The position numbers and the translations under genes were made by a program. 64,000 nt of DNA from Tistrella bauzanensis (GTDB lineage: Bacteria; Pseudomonadota; Alphaproteobacteria; Tistrellales; Tistrellaceae). Numbering within the stretch: position 1 is the stretch's first letter; the number at the start of each line of letters is the position of its first letter. Under the pieces are notes generated by a model. The model was not told where the DNA came from, searched no databases, and saw nothing but the letters and a program-made list of their open reading frames with translations. The stretch is from positions 1 to 64,000 of the forward strand of contig NZ_BMDZ01000008.1 of NCBI RefSeq assembly GCF_014636235.1, read 5' to 3'. Shown here in pieces: positions 51,493 through 59,451 of the stretch.

Positions 51493-52283
51493 GGCCGGCT
51501 GCCAATGAACCGGGTGCCGATGAACAGTTCGGGCGTGTCGATGAAGTGGTGCCGGGTGGCCGCATCCATCACGAAGCCCTGCGGGTCGCCGGTGATCAGA
51601 CGGGTCATCTGCGAGCGGTGGCACATCACGGCCCGGGCCTTCACCCGCCGCAGCGCGGTGGTGTGGAAGCGGTATAGCCGATCATGCGGACCCGGGACGG
51701 TTTCCGTGAACCGGCCCCAGACCGGGAACTGCCAGAGCCGCAGCCCCGGCCGCGCGGCGGCAAGTCTGCGCGCGATCGCCGCCACCCGCTGATGGTCGAT
51801 ATGAGGGTCGCCCGCCCAGGTTGTCCACACGGCCCGCGCGCCCGTCTGGTCGATCAAGACGCCGATGCGGTCGTGCAGTGCCTGTGCCGCCGCATCACCG
51901 AGGGGGATCCCCTGATCGCGTTCGCCCAGCGCGACCACGCGCGCGGGCGCCCGCAGACGGCTGCCGGTGAGTGTCGCCACCGCCTTGCGCAGTTCACGCA
52001 GCCGCAGCGCCACCAGCCGTTCCGGCGGAAAGCCGGGCGCGTCGGGATGAGATCCCCGGCCATCGGTGACCACGGCCACAGTCACCGCCACACCCCGCCG
52101 GCTGGCGGCGGCGATGGCGGCGCCACAGCCCAGCGACTCGTCATCCGGGTGCGGGGTCAGCACCAGCACCGGCCCGCCATCGGTCAACCGGTCGATATGG
52201 ATCATCGGTGCCGCCGGCGCCGCGCGCAGCAGATGGCCCTGAGCAAAGGGTGTTACCCCGCTGTCCGTGGACCGCGCCGTCAC
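51489..52283 (-). CDS. PIG-L/LmbE-family deacetylase
   Basis: 264 residues from GTG 52283, which overlaps the upstream stop as GTGA. The zinc/catalytic motif is present as LTPHPDDESLGCG, with the second His in DPHIDHQRVAAIAR. The family removes N-acetyl groups from GlcNAc-containing glycans or lipids. Neighbours (glycosyltransferase, methyltransferase, acyl-CoA dehydrogenase-like enzyme) suggest one step in making a modified amino-sugar conjugate. Cytosolic; no signal peptide. Confidence 0.9.
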   Translation of the reverse strand: MTARSTDSGVTPFAQGHLLRAAPAAPMIHIDRLTDGGPVLVLTPHPDDESLGCGAAIAAASRRGVAVTVAVVTDGRGSHPDAPGFPPERLVALRLRELRKAVATLTGSRLRAPARVVALGERDQGIPLGDAAAQALHDRIGVLIDQTGARAVWTTWAGDPHIDHQRVAAIARRLAAARPGLRLWQFPVWGRFTETVPGPHDRLYRFHTTALRRVKARAVMCHRSQMTRLITGDPQGFVMDAATRHHFIDTPELFIGTRFIGSRP

Positions 52284-53461
52284 CACAGGCCCCGGCCATC
52301 GGCGGCGCGGGCGGCAAGGATCCGGCCCGCCGCCAGCAGCTTGGCATCCGGCGCTGCCTGACGGATGAACAGCGACAGGTCGCGGCGCAGCCGTTCGATA
52401 TCGCTGCCCCGATCATGGGCCTGCATGCCCAGCGATGTCTCGGCCAGCGCCAGCACCGCCACGCACATCTCCTCGACCGTCTGGCGGGCGAGCAGGCAGC
52501 CGGCCACCGCATGGTCGACGACCGCGACCGGGCCGCCGGCCGCGGCCTCGGCCGCGATCGCAGCCTCGCGGACAGTGGCAAGCGATGCCCGACACAGCGC
52601 CACGGCGCGGGCGAACCGGGTGAGTTGCAGCGGATCGTCCAGGCGGCCTGCCGCCGCCAGCCGGTCGTGCCAGACGCTGATCAGCGCCTCGGCGCCACCG
52701 ATATGGGCGGCACAATAGCGCCAGATCCCGCCCTCGAAATGCGGTTCGCGGCCATAGGCGCCGGGGGCGCCCAGCAGGTCGTCCGCGCCCAGCGTGACCC
52801 CGCCCAGATCGATGCGGCCCGAGACGGTGGCGCGCATGCCGGCGGCCGTCCAGGCGCCGGGATCGTGCCGCGCAGGATCGGTGACGTCGACCACCGCCAG
52901 ACGGGGGGCGGCGGCCTCGGGGGCGGCTGCGTCGGGCGTGGGGCCGTCCGCCGGCCGCAGGCTGACCACTGCCAGCCCGACCAGCCCCAGCCCCGACGCG
53001 AAGCGCTTGCCGCCGGTGAGGGTGACACGGCCATCCGCGCCGACGGTGCCAGTCACGCCGACGGTGCCAGTCAACGGCGTGGCATCATCCGCCGCCCAGA
53101 CCCCCATCAGGCAGCCATCGCGCACCGCGGCCGACACGCGCCCGATCATCGGGGCATCACCATAGAGCGCGACCAGCTTCACGGCGTTCATGTGGCCTTC
53201 GACCAGACGCGCCACCGGCAGACTGGCCCGGCCGATGCGGCGCAGCACGTCCACCGCCTCGACTGTGCCGGCGGCCGTCTGCCCTAGGCCCAGGGCGCGG
53301 CCCCCCTGATCGACGGGCAGGGGGCTGCGCAACACGCCGGCGGCGGCCAGCCGGTCGATATCGGGGCCGAGCCCCGCGGTGCCGGCATCGGCATCGGCGG
53401 CACGCGCGGCGATGGCGGTAAGCGCCGCGTCCAGCGCCGTCGGGACGGGTGCCGCGATCAT
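52280..53461 (-). CDS. Acyl-CoA dehydrogenase-like flavoprotein
   Basis: 393 residues from ATG 53461. The overall pattern of the acyl-CoA dehydrogenase family is visible: N-terminal helical domain (LAAAGVLRSPLPVDQGGRAL), beta domain (LTGGKRFASGLGLVGLAVV) and C-terminal helical domain (VDHAVAGCLLARQTVEEMCV). It lacks an obvious catalytic Glu at the usual place, so it may be a divergent FAD-dependent oxidase or monooxygenase. It overlaps its neighbours by 4 nt on each side, so it is part of the four-gene operon. Confidence 0.82.
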   Translation of the reverse strand: MIAAPVPTALDAALTAIAARAADADAGTAGLGPDIDRLAAAGVLRSPLPVDQGGRALGLGQTAAGTVEAVDVLRRIGRASLPVARLVEGHMNAVKLVALYGDAPMIGRVSAAVRDGCLMGVWAADDATPLTGTVGVTGTVGADGRVTLTGGKRFASGLGLVGLAVVSLRPADGPTPDAAAPEAAAPRLAVVDVTDPARHDPGAWTAAGMRATVSGRIDLGGVTLGADDLLGAPGAYGREPHFEGGIWRYCAAHIGGAEALISVWHDRLAAAGRLDDPLQLTRFARAVALCRASLATVREAAIAAEAAAGGPVAVVDHAVAGCLLARQTVEEMCVAVLALAETSLGMQAHDRGSDIERLRRDLSLFIRQAAPDAKLLAAGRILAARAADGRGLW

Positions 53462-54558
53462 GACGCCAACCGCCGGGCCGGAAGCCGGCTGTGGCCGCAG
53501 ACCAGGGACGCGAACTGGGCAAGCTGTGGCAGATGGGCCTGAACCGTGCTCCAGCGCATCCGGGGATGGCGCAGCGCCGGGCTCGCCGCGTCCAGCGCCG
53601 CCCAGGCGGCGCCGAAGCCCGGCCGCTGTCCCCAATGGCGGCGCAGGATCGCCCGCATCGACACCCGGCGCAGCAGGATGGCGGGTGGGGCGAAATCCTC
53701 GTCCGACAGCGGGTCGGGCTGAGTGAGCGGTGCGGCCAGCGTTGCCGCCAGGCCGCCCGCCGCCCGTCCGGCCATGCGGCATGACGTGATGACCCGCACC
53801 CGGTCGGCATGGCGCACCGGCAGGTCATGGGCGGCCATGCGCCGGGCCAGGGCGCGATCTTCGGCCCAGGGCACCGCCGGCAGGCCGCCGACCCGGTCGT
53901 AATGACGCCCCCGCATCGCCAGACTGGCGCCACAGGCCATGCCGTGATGTGGCCAGGGATCGGCCGGATCGGGATCGATGGCCGTGGCGATGCGCAGCGA
54001 CAACCGCCGGTACTGGCCTTCCACCACGGCCCGCCGGCGCACCGCCGCAGGCAGCGCCGCCCATTCGGCGGCATCGAATTGCAGCCGGCCGCAGACCAGC
54101 GCGGCGCCGGCATCAAGCGCGTGGCGGGTGGCTGTCAGCCAGTCGGGTGCCGGGCGGGTGTCGGCATCGGTGGTGGCCAGCACCCCGTCGGCCGAAAGGT
54201 GGGCGCGCGCCAGATCCATCGCCAGCCGCCGCGCCCCACCGGCATGGGCATGGGCCGGCGGTAGCGAGACATCGACCAGATCGAGCGCCGGGCCGTTGCG
54301 GGGCAGCCCGCGTGCCCAGGCGGTGGCGCGCGCCACGGTGTCGTCGGTGGCGTTGTTGACCAGAAGCAGGATGACGCCCCCGCCACCGGTGGCGTCCAGC
54401 GCGACACGGCAGGCATCGAGGCAGCCGGTGATCTGTGCTGCCTCGTCGCGCGCCGGAATGGCGATCGCATGACGGGGCCGCGCGGGGCGGCCGAACAACC
54501 ATCGTCCGGTGATCCATGGGCCTGCCGCTGTCACCTTGCGCGTCCTCCTGAAAGTCAT
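53458..54558 (-). CDS. Family 2 glycosyltransferase
   Basis: 366 residues; AGGGG lies seven bases before ATG 54558. GT-A fold motifs: HAIAIPARDEAAQITGCLDA (nucleotide-binding start), LLVNNATDDT and the metal-binding DTDAD-like ATTDADTRPAPDW. VPWAEDRALARRM matches the acceptor-side ED/QxxRW-like motif in part. No membrane spans are evident. It is the first gene of the operon and would transfer a sugar in the first step. Confidence 0.87.
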   Translation of the reverse strand: MTFRRTRKVTAAGPWITGRWLFGRPARPRHAIAIPARDEAAQITGCLDACRVALDATGGGGVILLLVNNATDDTVARATAWARGLPRNGPALDLVDVSLPPAHAHAGGARRLAMDLARAHLSADGVLATTDADTRPAPDWLTATRHALDAGAALVCGRLQFDAAEWAALPAAVRRRAVVEGQYRRLSLRIATAIDPDPADPWPHHGMACGASLAMRGRHYDRVGGLPAVPWAEDRALARRMAAHDLPVRHADRVRVITSCRMAGRAAGGLAATLAAPLTQPDPLSDEDFAPPAILLRRVSMRAILRRHWGQRPGFGAAWAALDAASPALRHPRMRWSTVQAHLPQLAQFASLVCGHSRLPARRLAS

Positions 54559-54687
54559 GGCCGCCCCTGAGGCGAGGGGTCAGGCATGCGGTATCGGCGA
54601 TGACGCCGGCTTGAGGAAACTCTTCGGCGCCGGTTTTGTTCACCCTGAGAGGAGAGGTCACAGATCGACAGGAGAAGGATCGGGCCC

Positions 54688-55350
54688 ATGTCCGAGACCG
54701 ACCATGCCCCGTATGAAACGCGCAGAGAGGCCGTCGACCGGGCGGCAAGGCAGCGCAACCGGTTCGAATATCTGACGGGCGGGGCCGCGGCACTTCTGCT
54801 GGCGGCCTGTGCCATGGCGCTGCTCAGCCAGGGCGGCACCAGCGCCCGTCCGGCGGCCGACCGGATGATCGGCTGGGGATTCATCGCGCTGGCGCTGGGA
54901 CTGGCGGTGGCCGGCGGGCTGTTGCACCGGCAGAGCCGCGCCGCCCGCAGGGTGGACCCGGCGCTGGCCGCGCATGATGCGTTGCTGGCACGGCTCGCGG
55001 CCGAGCGCGACCTGCTGCGCAGCGCCTGGCGCTGGTATGTGCTGCCCCTGATGCCGGGCTTTGTGCTGGTCTATGCCGGGGGTATGAGCGACCCCGATCC
55101 CGGCATGCTGTTCATGATCGCGGCAGCGGCGCTGACCGTGGCCCTGCTGGCCGCTATCGTGCTGCTGAACCGGCATGCGGCTGCGGTCTTCGACCGCGAG
55201 ATCCGGGCGGTGCGGTCAGAGCGTCCGGCCGATATCGGCGGCGGCGTCGACCACCATCCGGCCCAGGGCGTCGAGCCGGTCGTCGGAGATCCGGGCGGTG
55301 GGGCCGCTGATCGACAGGGCGGCGATGGGTTGAAGCCCCCGCGGCGGTGA
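54688..55350 (+). CDS. Four-helix integral membrane protein of unknown function
   Basis: 220 residues, with AGGAGAAGGA before ATG 54688. Hydrophobic helices are at about 28-48 (TGGAAALLLAACAMALL), 62-80 (GWGFIALALGLAVAGGLL), 113-130 (WYVLPLMPGFVLVYAGG) and 138-158 (MLFMIAAAALTVALLAAIVLL). A charged loop lies between helices 2 and 3. The last 45 residues are encoded opposite the 3' end of the convergent IclR gene and look like non-selected sequence, as if an earlier stop was lost. No family recognised. Confidence 0.7.
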   Translation: MSETDHAPYETRREAVDRAARQRNRFEYLTGGAAALLLAACAMALLSQGGTSARPAADRMIGWGFIALALGLAVAGGLLHRQSRAARRVDPALAAHDALLARLAAERDLLRSAWRWYVLPLMPGFVLVYAGGMSDPDPGMLFMIAAAALTVALLAAIVLLNRHAAAVFDREIRAVRSERPADIGGGVDHHPAQGVEPVVGDPGGGAADRQGGDGLKPPRR

Positions 55351-55992
55351 GATCGCGGCGGCCACGCAGCGCAGACCGATCGATTGTTCCTCGTCGTCCA
55401 GCGCCCAGCCACGGGCGGCGATGGCCGCCAGTTCGGCGGCAAGCCCCTCCGATCCGGTGCCCGTGGCTTGGACCGGCAGAGGCCGGCTGCCGGCGGCCAG
55501 CAGCGCCTTGCCGACCCCGGTCGAGATCATCGGCACCCGCGCGCCGGGCCGGGCGAAGGCCCGCATCATCTCGGCGCATTCCACCTGCGCCAGATACAAC
55601 ATGCGATCGTCGGCGCGGATCGCGAGATTGACGGTTTCGCCCGAGCGTTCCATCAGCCGCTGCATCACCGGCAGCGCTGCTGCCGCCAGATGCCGCGCCG
55701 GGTCGAAGGCCTGCCCGGTGATGAAGGCTTCAGGCCCCACCCGCCACAGATTGTGAGGGGCATCGAAGCTGGCCCAGCCGCGCGCGGCCAGTGTGTTCAG
55801 CAGCCGGTGGGCGGTGGATGCGGCGAGCCCCGCCTTGCGCGCGGCCGGCGACAGCCCGATACCGCCGGGCGTCTCTGCCAGGATCCGGAGCAGGTCGAGG
55901 GCGCGGGTCACCGCCTGCACCGATCCGGTCGCACCGGTGGCGGCCGTGGCGGCGGGCATGGGCATGTCGTCCGGGGTGTCATTCTGGCTCAT
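55216..55992 (-). CDS. IclR-family transcriptional regulator
   Basis: 258 residues from ATG 55992, with CAGGGA five bases upstream. The N-terminal winged helix (SVQAVTRALDLLRILAETPG, LAASTAHRLLNTLAARGW) and C-terminal effector domain (GETVNLAIRADDRMLYLAQV, ISTGVGKALLA, SIGLRCVAAAISPPRG) are typical. It is divergent from the malyl-CoA-type lyase gene with a palindrome between them. It probably controls that gene in response to an organic acid. Confidence 0.92.
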   Translation of the reverse strand: MSQNDTPDDMPMPAATAATGATGSVQAVTRALDLLRILAETPGGIGLSPAARKAGLAASTAHRLLNTLAARGWASFDAPHNLWRVGPEAFITGQAFDPARHLAAAALPVMQRLMERSGETVNLAIRADDRMLYLAQVECAEMMRAFARPGARVPMISTGVGKALLAAGSRPLPVQATGTGSEGLAAELAAIAARGWALDDEEQSIGLRCVAAAISPPRGLQPIAALSISGPTARISDDRLDALGRMVVDAAADIGRTL

Positions 55993-56021
55993 GGTCCCTG
56001 CATAGCATGTCGGCCGGGCAT

Positions 56022-56038
56022 TTTCCATAGAATGGAAA
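56022..56038. promoter_or_regulatory. IclR-type operator
   Basis: TTTCCAT and ATGGAAA flank a 3-bp AGA centre, a perfect 17-bp palindrome, 30 bp upstream of the iclR start and 116 bp upstream of the divergent lyase gene. TGGAA-type palindromes are a known pattern for IclR-family proteins. A further GGAA/TTCC pair follows to 56050. Confidence 0.6.
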
Positions 56039-56153
56039 GCCATTCCGTTTCCTTGCGGGCAGGGCGGCGGTTTGCTATGGTGCGCCGCGACAAGAGACAC
56101 CGAGAGCGCGGCCACGGAACCGGCACGCGCTGCCCAGACACCGGAGAGCGAGC

Positions 56154-57137
56154 ATGAGCTTCACGATCGTCAAGGAGGCCACTCCGCGCCTCAACCGCAG
56201 CGAACTCGCGGTGCCGGGCTCCAGCCCCAAATTCTTCGAGAAGGCCGCCAAGGGCGACGCCGATGTGATCTTCCTGGATCTTGAGGATGCGGTCGCCCCC
56301 GACGACAAGCCGCAGGCCCGCAAGAACATCATCCAGGCTCTGAACGACATCGACTGGCGCGGCAACGGCAAGACGATGAGCGTGCGGATCAACGGCCTCG
56401 ACACCCATTACATGTACCGCGACGTGGTGGATGTGGTGGAGCAGGCCGGTCACAATCTCGACCTGATCATGATCCCCAAGATCGGCACGCCCGGCGATGT
56501 CTATGCGCTGGACATGCTGGTGACCCAGATCGAGCAGGCCAAGGGCATCAAGCACCGCATCGGCTTCGAACTGATCATCGAGACCGCGCTTGGCATGGCG
56601 AATATCAACGAGATCGCCAAGGCCAGCCCGCGGCTGGAATCGCTGCATTTCGGCGTGGCCGATTATTCCGCCTCGACCCGCGCCCGCACCACCAATATCG
56701 GCGGCGCCAACGCCAATTACGGCGTGCTGACCGAGGCCAACGCCGATGGCGCGCGCGATTATCACTGGGGCGACCAGTGGCATTACGCCCTGTCGCGGAT
56801 GGTGGTCGCGGCCCGTGCCAACGGCCTGCGCCCGATCGACGGCCCGTTCGGCGACTTCTCGGATGGCGACGGCTTCCGCGCCCAGGCGCACCGCTCGGCG
56901 GCGCTGGGCTGCGAGGGCAAATGGGCGATCCATCCCTCGCAGGTTGCCCTGGCCAACGAGGTCATGTCGCCGTCGGATGCCGATGTGAGCAAGGCCCGTC
57001 GGATCCTTGAGGCGATGGAACAGGCCCAGAAGGAAGGCAAGGGTGCCGTGACCATGGATGGCAAGCTGATCGACATCGCCTCGATCCGCCAGGCCGAGGG
57101 CATCGTCGCCAAGGCCGACCAGATCAGCCGCCGCTGA
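56154..57137 (+). CDS. L-malyl-CoA/beta-methylmalyl-CoA lyase-type CoA-ester lyase
   Basis: 327 residues of the HpcH/HpaI (CitE-like) family. Segments FLDLEDAVAPDDKPQARKNI, VRINGLDTHYMYRDVVD, IMIPKIG and GKWAIHPSQVALANEV closely follow the Mcl1 lyases of photosynthetic alphaproteobacteria. Those enzymes cleave malyl-CoA to glyoxylate and acetyl-CoA, or beta-methylmalyl-CoA to glyoxylate and propionyl-CoA, with Mg2+. The divergent IclR suggests regulated C2/C1 or glyoxylate metabolism. Close paralogues with other CoA esters cannot be excluded. Confidence 0.85.
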   Translation: MSFTIVKEATPRLNRSELAVPGSSPKFFEKAAKGDADVIFLDLEDAVAPDDKPQARKNIIQALNDIDWRGNGKTMSVRINGLDTHYMYRDVVDVVEQAGHNLDLIMIPKIGTPGDVYALDMLVTQIEQAKGIKHRIGFELIIETALGMANINEIAKASPRLESLHFGVADYSASTRARTTNIGGANANYGVLTEANADGARDYHWGDQWHYALSRMVVAARANGLRPIDGPFGDFSDGDGFRAQAHRSAALGCEGKWAIHPSQVALANEVMSPSDADVSKARRILEAMEQAQKEGKGAVTMDGKLIDIASIRQAEGIVAKADQISRR

Positions 57138-57179
57138 TCGCGACCGGCGCGGTTTCGCGCGGATTGCGGCTTGAAGAAT

Positions 57180-57211
57180 GGCGGTGCCGATGTGGCACCG
57201 CCGTTTTTTTT
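57180..57211 (+). terminator. Rho-independent terminator after the lyase gene
   Basis: GGCGGTGCC (57180-57188) and GGCACCGCC (57194-57202) form a perfect 9-bp stem with a 5-nt loop, followed by G and eight T. It lies 43 bp after the lyase stop and separates it from accA. Confidence 0.93.
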
Positions 57212-57332
57212 CGGCTAAGGTGCCGCCCAAGATCGGGAATATCCCTGTCTTTCGCAGGCGCGCCCTTGCCGTGTTCAACCGGAAGGGGCATGTCTGACGG
57301 CGGATGTCCCTGCCACCAGCCGAGAGCCCTCC

Positions 57333-58289
57333 ATGAACCATTTCCTGGATTTCGAGAAGCCGATCGCTGAACTCGAAGGGAAGATCAAGGAACTTCGCCA
57401 CCTGTCCGGCGAGACCGGGGTCAATATCGTCGAGGAAGTCGGCAAGCTTGAGACCAAGGTCGACCGGCTGCTGCGCCAGATCTATGCCAAGCTGACCGCC
57501 TGGCAGAAGACCCAGGTCGCCCGCCATCCCGAGCGCCCGCATCTGTCGCATTACCTGAGCCGGCTGGTGACCGATTTCACCCCGCTTGCCGGTGACCGCT
57601 GCTTTGGCGAGGACGAGGCGGTGATCGGTGGTCTGGGCCGGATCGGCGATCGCGCGGTGATGGTGATCGGCCAGGAAAAGGGCCATGACGTCGAAAGCCG
57701 GGTGCGGCACAATTTCGGCATGGCGCGGCCTGAAGGCTATCGCAAGGCCCAGCGGCTGATGCGCATGGCCGACCGTTTCGGCCTGCCGGTGGTGACCTTC
57801 GTCGATACCGCTGGTGCCTATCCGGGCGTGGGGGCCGAGGAACGCGGCCAGGCCGAGGCCATCGCCCGCTCGATCGAGGTCTGCCTCGACATCCGCGTGC
57901 CGCTGGTGACGGTGGTGATCGGCGAGGGCGGCAGCGGTGGCGCCATCGCGCTCGCCGCCGCCAACAAGGTGTTGATGCTTGAGCATTCGATCTATTCGGT
58001 GATCAGCCCTGAAGGCTGCGCCTCGATCCTGTGGCGGTCGGGCGAGAATGCCAAGGATGCCGCCGAGGCGCTGAAGCTGACCGCGCAGGACATGCTGAAG
58101 GTGCGGCTGATCGACCAGATCATCGAGGAACCGCTGGGCGGCGCCCATCGCTCTCCCGACGAGGCGGTGGCCAGTGTCGGCCGCGCGATCGAGGCGATGC
58201 TGAGCGAGCTTGAACCCAGGACCGGCGACGAGTTGCGCAATCTGCGCCGCGACAAGTTCATCGCCATGGGCCGCGATCTCGACGCGTGA
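57333..58289 (+). CDS. accA: Acetyl-CoA carboxylase carboxyltransferase subunit alpha
   Basis: 318 residues, full length. Begins [17 protein letters not shown], followed by the crotonase-like core with [27 protein letters not shown] and [14 protein letters not shown]. With AccD it carboxylates acetyl-CoA to malonyl-CoA, the committed step of fatty acid synthesis. Its TGA overlaps the GTG of a ChaN-like gene. Confidence 0.97.
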   Translation: MNHFLDFEKPIAELEGKIKELRHLSGETGVNIVEEVGKLETKVDRLLRQIYAKLTAWQKTQVARHPERPHLSHYLSRLVTDFTPLAGDRCFGEDEAVIGGLGRIGDRAVMVIGQEKGHDVESRVRHNFGMARPEGYRKAQRLMRMADRFGLPVVTFVDTAGAYPGVGAEERGQAEAIARSIEVCLDIRVPLVTVVIGEGGSGGAIALAAANKVLMLEHSIYSVISPEGCASILWRSGENAKDAAEALKLTAQDMLKVRLIDQIIEEPLGGAHRSPDEAVASVGRAIEAMLSELEPRTGDELRNLRRDKFIAMGRDLDA

Positions 58290-59104
58290 CAGCCTGCCCG
58301 GCCGGCACCTGGATCGATCCCGACGACAACATGGTCATCACCGAGGCGGCGCTGGTCGCGCGGCTTGGCGACGTGCGCGTGGTGCTGGCCGGTGAACGCC
58401 ATGACGTGATGGCGATCCATCTGTGGCAGGCACATCTGGCGCGCCTGCTGCTGGCCGCCCGCGGCCGGATCGCGATCGGCTTCGAGATGTTTCCCCGTGA
58501 CGTGCAGCCGGTGCTCGACGACTGGTGCGCCGGGCGCATCGTCGACGAAGCGGCGTTTCTCGACGCGGTCGGCTGGTCGCAGATCTGGGGCTTCGACCCG
58601 GCGCTGTATCTGCCGCTGATCCGGCTGGGCCGGCTGGATGGCGTCAGCCTGCTGGGGCTGAACTGCCGGCGCGATCTGGTGCGGCGGGTCGGCCGCGAGG
58701 GTTTCGATGCCGCAGCCGCCATGGCAGCCGAAGACGGCGTGTCGCGCCCGGCGCCAGCCAGTGCCGCCTATCGCCGCCAGCTCGCCGCGATGACCGGGCG
58801 GGCCATGGCCGATCCGGCGGTGGACCCCGAAAGTGCCCGACGCTTCGACCGCTTCGTCGCCGCCCAGCAGGTCTGGGACCGGGCCTTCGCCTGCAACATC
58901 GCCGGCGCGCTCGGCGCTCCGGGTGCGCCCCCTGTCGTGCTGGGCATCATCGGCCGCGGCCATATGTCGTTCGGCAACGGTACCCCGCACCAACTGGCTG
59001 ACCTTGGCATCCATGACACGGCCGTGCTGCTGACCGCGTCTCTCGAAGATCGCGGAGCGCTAACATCCGGATCGGCCATGGCTGTCTGGCGATTCGATCA
59101 CTGA
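58286..59104 (+). CDS. ChaN-like protein (DUF399/haem-binding uptake, Tiki superfamily)
   Basis: 272 residues from GTG 58286, overlapping the accA stop as GTGA. Conserved family positions are seen in [34 protein letters not shown] and the terminal block [18 protein letters not shown]. ChaN-like proteins include haem-binding lipoproteins and metalloprotease-like relatives. No lipobox or signal peptide is present, so this one is probably cytosolic. Coupling to accA is unexplained. Confidence 0.8.
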   Translation: MTACPAGTWIDPDDNMVITEAALVARLGDVRVVLAGERHDVMAIHLWQAHLARLLLAARGRIAIGFEMFPRDVQPVLDDWCAGRIVDEAAFLDAVGWSQIWGFDPALYLPLIRLGRLDGVSLLGLNCRRDLVRRVGREGFDAAAAMAAEDGVSRPAPASAAYRRQLAAMTGRAMADPAVDPESARRFDRFVAAQQVWDRAFACNIAGALGAPGAPPVVLGIIGRGHMSFGNGTPHQLADLGIHDTAVLLTASLEDRGALTSGSAMAVWRFDH

Positions 59105-59196
59105 TCTGGTACCAGTTGGCCCGCCCCGGAATGTGGCGGGCAAATGACGCCATTTTGGATGAAGATATCGCAGATTTTTTAGGGAGAGCATCTCTG

Positions 59197-59364
59197 ATGC
59201 GGTCGAACGAGGCGACACTGACTGGACATCTGGAAACCACGGCGACACGTGTTCCCGCGGCGAAAAATCTGTGGACGACGCCAGCCCTGGTGCTCGATGT
59301 CGCGCGGCACGTTACTGAATCCACCGTTGAGGGTTCGGGTCCAGATTACGGTACTTATTCCTGA
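59197..59364 (+). CDS. Putative RiPP (lasso-like) precursor peptide
   Basis: 55 residues from ATG 59197, with AGGGAGAG about 10 nt upstream. The middle reads WTTPALVLDVARHVT, close to the YxxPxL...T leader signature recognised by RRE proteins in lasso-peptide systems. The tail after VT-ES is short, Gly-rich and lacks Lys (TVEGSG, PDYGTYS); with Ser42 as residue 1 an Asp falls at position 9. No cyclase or leader protease gene lies in the window. It is followed by a very long hairpin. Confidence 0.45.
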   Translation: MRSNEATLTGHLETTATRVPAAKNLWTTPALVLDVARHVTESTVEGSGPDYGTYS

Positions 59365-59386
59365 TCTCAGTCAAGCTTTGGTCTGA

Positions 59387-59441
59387 TCTGACATGAAGGC
59401 GCCCGCGATACGACAAGTATTGCGGGCGCCTTCATGTCAGA
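59387..59441. terminator. Exceptionally long perfect hairpin between the small peptide gene and secA
   Basis: Arms 59387-59411 and 59417-59441 (25 bp, one G-U in RNA) enclose the 5-nt loop GACAA. Arm core: TGAAGGCGCCCGC. Outer GGTCTGA (59380-59386) and TCAGACC (59452-59458) add a nested layer that reaches the secA stop. No T-run on either side. It could end both convergent units or be a small inverted-repeat element. Confidence 0.65.
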
Positions 59442-59451
59442 GGCCTTACGG

